Source of the DNA: Microbacterium hydrocarbonoxydans | GTDB lineage: Bacteria > Actinomycetota > Actinomycetes > Actinomycetales > Microbacteriaceae | Direction of reading: 5' to 3' | Length of the DNA stretch: 64,000 nucleotides | NCBI RefSeq assembly: GCF_000956475.1 | Contig: NZ_JYJB01000009.1 | Span: 186,001 to 250,000 of the forward strand | Shown here: positions 60,390-64,000 of the stretch, one piece after another | How the letters are laid out: each line of letters begins with the position of its first letter | Position numbering within the stretch: position 1 is the first letter of the stretch | Program-made: the position numbers and the translations under genes | The notes under the pieces: generated by a model | The model's database searches: none | What the model was told of the DNA's origin: nothing | Seen by the model: only the letters and a program-made list of their open reading frames with translations

Positions 60390-61240
60390 GGATCGCCAAC
60401 CTCGCCGGGCGGGCCGTGCTGGTCGCGGGCCCTTCGACGGGCTCAGGAACCCAGGTGGCGATCGACATCGCGACGGCATCCGACGGCCGCTTCGGCCCCG
60501 ACCCGCAGTCGCTGTTCGACGAGTGGGACGCGTTCGCGGAGTGGGCGGCGGAGGCGGATGCCACGGCATCCGCTCCCGTCGATCCCGAGGCTCTGGGCGC
60601 CCCGGTGCCGCGCCCGCGGCAGGTGTTCGCGATCGGTTTGAACTACGCCGAGCACGCCGCCGAGGCCGGCTACCCGCCGGACTCGATGCCGGTCACGTTC
60701 ACGAAGTTCCCTTCGTCGATCGTCGGTCCCGAGCACGTGGTCGAACTGCCGGAAGGGCACGTGGACTGGGAGGTCGAGCTCGTCGTCGTGATCGGCCGGG
60801 AAGGGCATCGGCTCACGCGCGAGAACGCCTGGGAGCATGTCGCAGGACTCACGATCGGGCAGGACCTGTCCGAGCGGATCACCCAGCTGCAGGGATCGGC
60901 CCCGCAATTCAGCCTCGGCAAGTCGTTCCCGGGGTTCGGGCCGACCGGGCCGTGGCTGGTCACTCCCGATGAACTCGCGGACCGAGACGATCTCGCGATC
61001 TCGTGCAGCCTGTCGGGGGAGGGGATGCAGTCATCCCGGACATCGATGATGCTGTACGACGTGCCGGAGCTGCTGGTGCGGCTGTCGGCGGTGTGCCCGC
61101 TGCTGCCCGGAGACATCATCTTCTCCGGCACGCCGTCGGGCATCGGCAACCGCCGCACCCCGCAGCGCTTCATCGGCCCAGACGACGTGCTCGTCAGTGA
61201 GATCGAGGGCATCGGCAGGCTCACCACGCGCTTCCGCTGA
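60386..61240 (+). CDS. FAH-family hydrolase with internal repeat
   Basis: A 284-residue FAH-superfamily enzyme. It has FAIGLNYAEHAAEAGY at the domain start, metal ligands in VDWEVELVVVIG and the Asp in LTIGQDLSER, and the C-terminal PGDIIFSGTPSGIG motif. It resembles acylpyruvase/2-hydroxyhepta-diene-dioate isomerase members. The GTG start is coupled to the preceding FAH stop (GTGA). Residues 14-24 (AGPSTGSGTQV) are encoded by a known type of dispersed repeat (60427-60456), so the N-terminal arm has probably absorbed an inserted element. The core fold starts near residue 75, so activity need not be lost. Confidence 0.87.
   Translation: MRIANLAGRAVLVAGPSTGSGTQVAIDIATASDGRFGPDPQSLFDEWDAFAEWAAEADATASAPVDPEALGAPVPRPRQVFAIGLNYAEHAAEAGYPPDSMPVTFTKFPSSIVGPEHVVELPEGHVDWEVELVVVIGREGHRLTRENAWEHVAGLTIGQDLSERITQLQGSAPQFSLGKSFPGFGPTGPWLVTPDELADRDDLAISCSLSGEGMQSSRTSMMLYDVPELLVRLSAVCPLLPGDIIFSGTPSGIGNRRTPQRFIGPDDVLVSEIEGIGRLTTRFR
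60427..60456. repeat. Dispersed repeat inside FAH coding sequence
   Basis: GGGCCCTTCGACGGGCTCAG followed by GAACCCAGGT. It matches the widespread CCCTTCGACAGGCTCAGGGA element found, from general knowledge, between genes of many Actinobacteria and Proteobacteria. In this frame it encodes PSTGSGT; on the other strand it would give the equally familiar PEPVEG. Here it lies within a gene in frame. Confidence 0.65.
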
Positions 61241-61271
61241 CAGTCCGTTCCCGCTTCGCAGAGGACCTCTG

Positions 61272-63035
61272 ATGCTCCCACCTCGTTCCACACGCACCCG
61301 CGAACTCCTGAGACTCGACGGGCTGTGGCGGTTCGCTCTCGACGCGGCCGATGCGCCGCGACCGTACGCGAGCACCCTGCAGACGCGCCGTGAGGCGCCG
61401 GTGCCCGCGAGCTACAACGACATCTTCGCCGACCAGGAGATCCATGACCACGTCGGCTGGGTCTGGTATCAGCGCACGGTGCGGGTTCCCCGAGGATGGT
61501 CGGGAGAACGGGTGTTCCTCCGTGTGGACGCCGCCACGCATGAGGGCGCGGTGTACGTCGGCGATCGGCTCGTCGCGCAGCACGTCGGCGGCTACACGCC
61601 GTTCGAGGCCGACATCACGGAACTCGCGATCGCGGGCGAGGAGATCAGGGTCACGATCGGCGTGAACAACGAGCTCACCAACCGGACGATCCCGCCGGGC
61701 ACGATCTCGGTCGACGAGCGAGGGCGTCGGCGGCAGTCCTACCGCCACGATTTCTTCAACTATGCGGGTCTCCCGCGCTCGGTGTGGCTCTACTCCGTGC
61801 CCGACGTGCACGTCACGGCGCTGCGGACGCGCACGACGATCACCGGCACCACCGGGGTCGTGCACTACGACGTGGAGGCGTCGGGCGAAGCGGAGGTGCG
61901 GGTCAGGCTGGTCGACGAAGACGGAGAGACCGCAGCAGAGGCCGGCGGAGCATCGGGGGCGCTGTCGGTGCCCGACGCGGAGCTGTGGAGGCCGGGGCAC
62001 GGCTACCTGTACGAGTTGCAGGTCGAGCTGCTCGCCGACGAGGCCGTTGTCGACGCCTACGGGCTGCCGGTCGGCATCCGCACGGTCGAGGTGCGCGGCG
62101 CCAGGTTCCTGATCAACGGAGAGCCGTTCGCGTTCCGAGGATTCGGCAAGCATGAGGACAGTGCGATACGCGGCAAGGGGCGCGACGACGCCCTGCTCGT
62201 GCACGACTTCGCACTGATGGAGTGGGTCGGGGCGAACTCCTTCCGCACTGCGCACTATCCCTACGCCGAGGAGACGCTCGAGTACGCCGATCGGCACGGG
62301 ATCGTGGTGATCGACGAGACCGCTGCAGTCGGTCTGAATCTCGGGCTCGGGGGCGGCGTGCACGGGGTGGCCGAGCAGGCCGCGTTCTCGCCGGAGATGT
62401 TCGACGAGCATACGCAGCGAGCTCATGCGCAGGCGATCCGCGAGCTCATCGACCGCGACCGGAATCATCCCTCGGTGGTGATGTGGTGCCTCATGAACGA
62501 GCCCGACAGTGTGGAGCCGGGGTCGCGGGAGTATTTCGCGCCGCTGGTGGAGCTCGCACGAGAGCTGGATCCGACGCGTCCGCTCACGTTCGCAGGCGAG
62601 TACCGCGCTCACGCCGACACCGACAGCATCGCCGACCTGTTCGATGTCATCACGCTGAACCGCTACTACGGCTGGTACTCCGACTCCGCCGACCTGGTCG
62701 CTGCGGAGCGGCATCTCGAGCAGGAGCTGCGCGCGTGGACCGACGCATACGACAAGCCGATCATGATCGGCGAGTATGGCGCCGATTCCTATGCCGGGCT
62801 GCACTCGGTGCTGGATCAGCCCTGGAGCGAGGAGTACCAGCAGCGGCTTCTGGAGACCTTTCACCGCGTCTTCGACAGGATCGATGCGGTGGTGGGCGAG
62901 CACGTGTGGAACTTCGCCGATTTCCAGACGTCGCCTGGCTTCTTCCGTGTCGACGGCAACAAGAAGGGCGTGTTCACCCGGGACCGTCAGCCGAAGGCGG
63001 CCGCGCACGTGCTGCGCGCGCGGTGGCGCGGCTGA
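61272..63035 (+). CDS. uidA: GH2 beta-glucuronidase
   Basis: A 587-residue family 2 enzyme. Domains run in the usual order: a jelly-roll sugar-binding domain (residues 1-170), an Ig-like domain (to about 265) and a TIM barrel. The acid/base is Glu410 in MNEPDS and the nucleophile is Glu501 in IGEYGADS. The NKK stretch at residues 563-565 supplies the NxK motif that contacts the glucuronate carboxylate and separates beta-glucuronidases from beta-galactosidases; it is followed by FTRDRQPK as in UidA. There is no signal peptide, so it acts on imported glucuronides. It lies 31 bases after the FAH genes and just before a GH78 gene. Confidence 0.92.
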   Translation: MLPPRSTRTRELLRLDGLWRFALDAADAPRPYASTLQTRREAPVPASYNDIFADQEIHDHVGWVWYQRTVRVPRGWSGERVFLRVDAATHEGAVYVGDRLVAQHVGGYTPFEADITELAIAGEEIRVTIGVNNELTNRTIPPGTISVDERGRRRQSYRHDFFNYAGLPRSVWLYSVPDVHVTALRTRTTITGTTGVVHYDVEASGEAEVRVRLVDEDGETAAEAGGASGALSVPDAELWRPGHGYLYELQVELLADEAVVDAYGLPVGIRTVEVRGARFLINGEPFAFRGFGKHEDSAIRGKGRDDALLVHDFALMEWVGANSFRTAHYPYAEETLEYADRHGIVVIDETAAVGLNLGLGGGVHGVAEQAAFSPEMFDEHTQRAHAQAIRELIDRDRNHPSVVMWCLMNEPDSVEPGSREYFAPLVELARELDPTRPLTFAGEYRAHADTDSIADLFDVITLNRYYGWYSDSADLVAAERHLEQELRAWTDAYDKPIMIGEYGADSYAGLHSVLDQPWSEEYQQRLLETFHRVFDRIDAVVGEHVWNFADFQTSPGFFRVDGNKKGVFTRDRQPKAAAHVLRARWRG

Positions 63036-63050
63036 TGACGTGGCGTCATC
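63034..63050 (+). repeat. Short hairpin between glucuronidase and rhamnosidase genes
   Basis: GATGACG at 63034-63040 and CGTCATC at 63044-63050 are perfect inverted repeats around TGG, overlapping the glucuronidase stop region and ending 21 bases before the next ATG. It may be a weak hairpin or a regulator site; evidence is limited to the symmetry. Confidence 0.35.
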
Positions 63051-63071
63051 GATCAGGACGGAATGCGTGCG

Positions 63072-64000
63072 ATGAATGACCGACGAGCGCCCGAGGGCGA
63101 GCTGCGCTGCCGCGACCTGGGAGTCGAGCATCAGATCCGGCCGATCGCGATTCCGACCGCGACGCCCCGGTTCTCGTGGATCGCGGGCCATGCCCAGACG
63201 GGCTTCCGGATCGTGGTGACGGATGCCGCAGGCCGCACGGCGTGGGACTCCGGTCGCGTCGACAGCGGCGAGACGTCACTGGTCGCGTACGGCGGGGAGC
63301 CGCTGGATAACGGCGCTGATTACGAGTGGCGCATGATGAGCTGGTCCGGCGACGATATGAGGGAGGCCCGTTCATCGTTCGGCACCGCGCCCGACCTCGG
63401 CGCCTGGGATGCCCCGTGGATCGAGCCCGTCCAGCAGCCGACCGAGATCGAGCGCTGGTCGCTCTTCGACTGGATTCGCGGCGCGGGCCCGGCGGCTCCA
63501 GCCGAGGAGCGCCTGCGGCCGGTGCAGCTGCTGCGGCAGAGGTTCGACCTCATCTCGGCGCCCGTCCGCGCCCGGCTGCGCATGACGGCACGGGGTGTCT
63601 ACTCCGCCTGGCTCGGCGGTGAGCGAGTAGGCGATGAGGTGCTCGCGCCCGGCTTCGACAGCTACCAGCACAGGATCAGCGTGCAGACCTACGACGTCAC
63701 CGACCAGCTCGCCGCGGGCGCGAACGTCCTCGCGGTCGCGCTCGCCGACGGCTGGTGGGCCGGGCGCGTCGGCCTGACCGGCTCAAGCGCGCAGTTCGGC
63801 GATCGCACGTGTGCGACCTGGCGTCTCGAGATGTCTTACGCCGACGGGCGCACCGAGGTCATCCGATCCGGCGACGACGTGCGCAGCAGCCTTGGTCCGT
63901 GGACCCATGCCGACCTCTTCATCGGGGAGCGGCTCGATGCGCGCTCGCCGAGCTTCGGCTGGCAGACGCCGGGTTTCGACGACGCGGGATGGAGCCCGGT
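63072..64000 (+). CDS. GH78 alpha-L-rhamnosidase, N-terminal part (partial)
   Basis: The open frame from the ATG at 63072 runs to the window edge (309 codons). It reads as the N-terminal region of a family 78 rhamnosidase: a fibronectin-like lead domain (RFSWIAGHAQTGFRIVV, then LDNGADYEWRMMSW), followed by the Bac_rhamnosid_N domain with ARLRMTARGVYSAWLGGERV, LAPGFDSYQHRISVQTYDVT and VALADGWWAGRVG. The catalytic barrel lies outside. It is a different subtype from the GH78 at 52219, with an additional lead domain of about 150 residues. Position after the glucuronidase suggests joint breakdown of rhamnose- and glucuronate-bearing compounds. Confidence 0.88.
   Translation, partial: MNDRRAPEGELRCRDLGVEHQIRPIAIPTATPRFSWIAGHAQTGFRIVVTDAAGRTAWDSGRVDSGETSLVAYGGEPLDNGADYEWRMMSWSGDDMREARSSFGTAPDLGAWDAPWIEPVQQPTEIERWSLFDWIRGAGPAAPAEERLRPVQLLRQRFDLISAPVRARLRMTARGVYSAWLGGERVGDEVLAPGFDSYQHRISVQTYDVTDQLAAGANVLAVALADGWWAGRVGLTGSSAQFGDRTCATWRLEMSYADGRTEVIRSGDDVRSSLGPWTHADLFIGERLDARSPSFGWQTPGFDDAGWSP

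Noticed and set aside
1..64000. CRISPR array, insertion sequence, prophage or integrase
   Set aside because: No regularly spaced repeats with unique spacers, no transposase or integrase motifs, and no terminal inverted repeats with target duplications were seen. The tandem copies at 7106-7231 are too few, and their spacers are too short.

Overview
The window is high-GC DNA (about 68-70% by eye) with GC-rich third codon positions, short intergenic gaps, many 4-base start/stop overlaps, lipoprotein sugar- and peptide-binding proteins, a TreYZ trehalose route and MetPS-type amino-acid import. Together these point to a free-living actinobacterium, most likely Microbacteriaceae (Microbacterium-like). 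I see no prophage, insertion sequence, CRISPR array or rRNA. Most of the window is catabolic, and each block carries its own regulator.

Layout. 1-7114: the start of a GH35 beta-galactosidase (minus strand, cut by the window edge), an exporter-type ABC protein, and a CUT1 sugar transporter operon with a DUF624 protein and a LacI regulator. LacI-like sites lie upstream of the binding protein. 7115-7900: three copies of a dispersed repeat, tRNA-Ser(GCU) and an apparently frameshifted small gene. 7899-18121: a TetR gene diverging from an unusual operon, with an S15/CocE-type hydrolase, two DUF3237 proteins, a complete peptide/nickel-type (Dpp) ABC transporter and a YtcJ-type amidohydrolase. 18200-21469: two tiny minus-strand genes, then an isomerase/epimerase plus Gfo/Idh/MocA oxidoreductase pair, and a TetR gene. 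The same palindrome precedes both the pair and the TetR gene. 21533-24351: VOC protein, aldo/keto reductase, MFS transporter.

24495-33508: a LacI-centred divergon. One arm is LacI, a rhamnogalacturonan-acetylesterase-like SGNH hydrolase and a 2-hydroxyacid dehydrogenase. The other is a CUT1 transporter, two Gfo oxidoreductases and a cupin. A compact set of palindromes separates the arms. 33557-35313: MetP/MetS-type transporter with its 45-residue small subunit. 35434-42102: a 98-residue unknown, then glgX-treY-treZ. 42060-48850: a GH1 beta-glucosidase diverging from a second Dpp transporter in which one permease and one ATPase are fused.

48883-56296: an esterase, then a LysR gene diverging from a run holding a QueD-like quercetinase cupin, an alpha/beta hydrolase, a GH78 rhamnosidase, another esterase and a nucleoside-hydrolase-like protein. 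This is the most interesting block: the gene content suggests use of flavonol rhamnosides (deglycosylation, ring opening with CO release, ester cleavage). 56298-64000: IclR and carboxymuconolactone-decarboxylase-like genes diverging from two SDRs, two FAH-family hydrolases, a GH2 beta-glucuronidase with the NxK signature and the start of a second GH78 rhamnosidase. This may be a rhamnose/glucuronate-conjugate pathway linked to the preceding block. Functions below come from motif reading only; no database search was possible.
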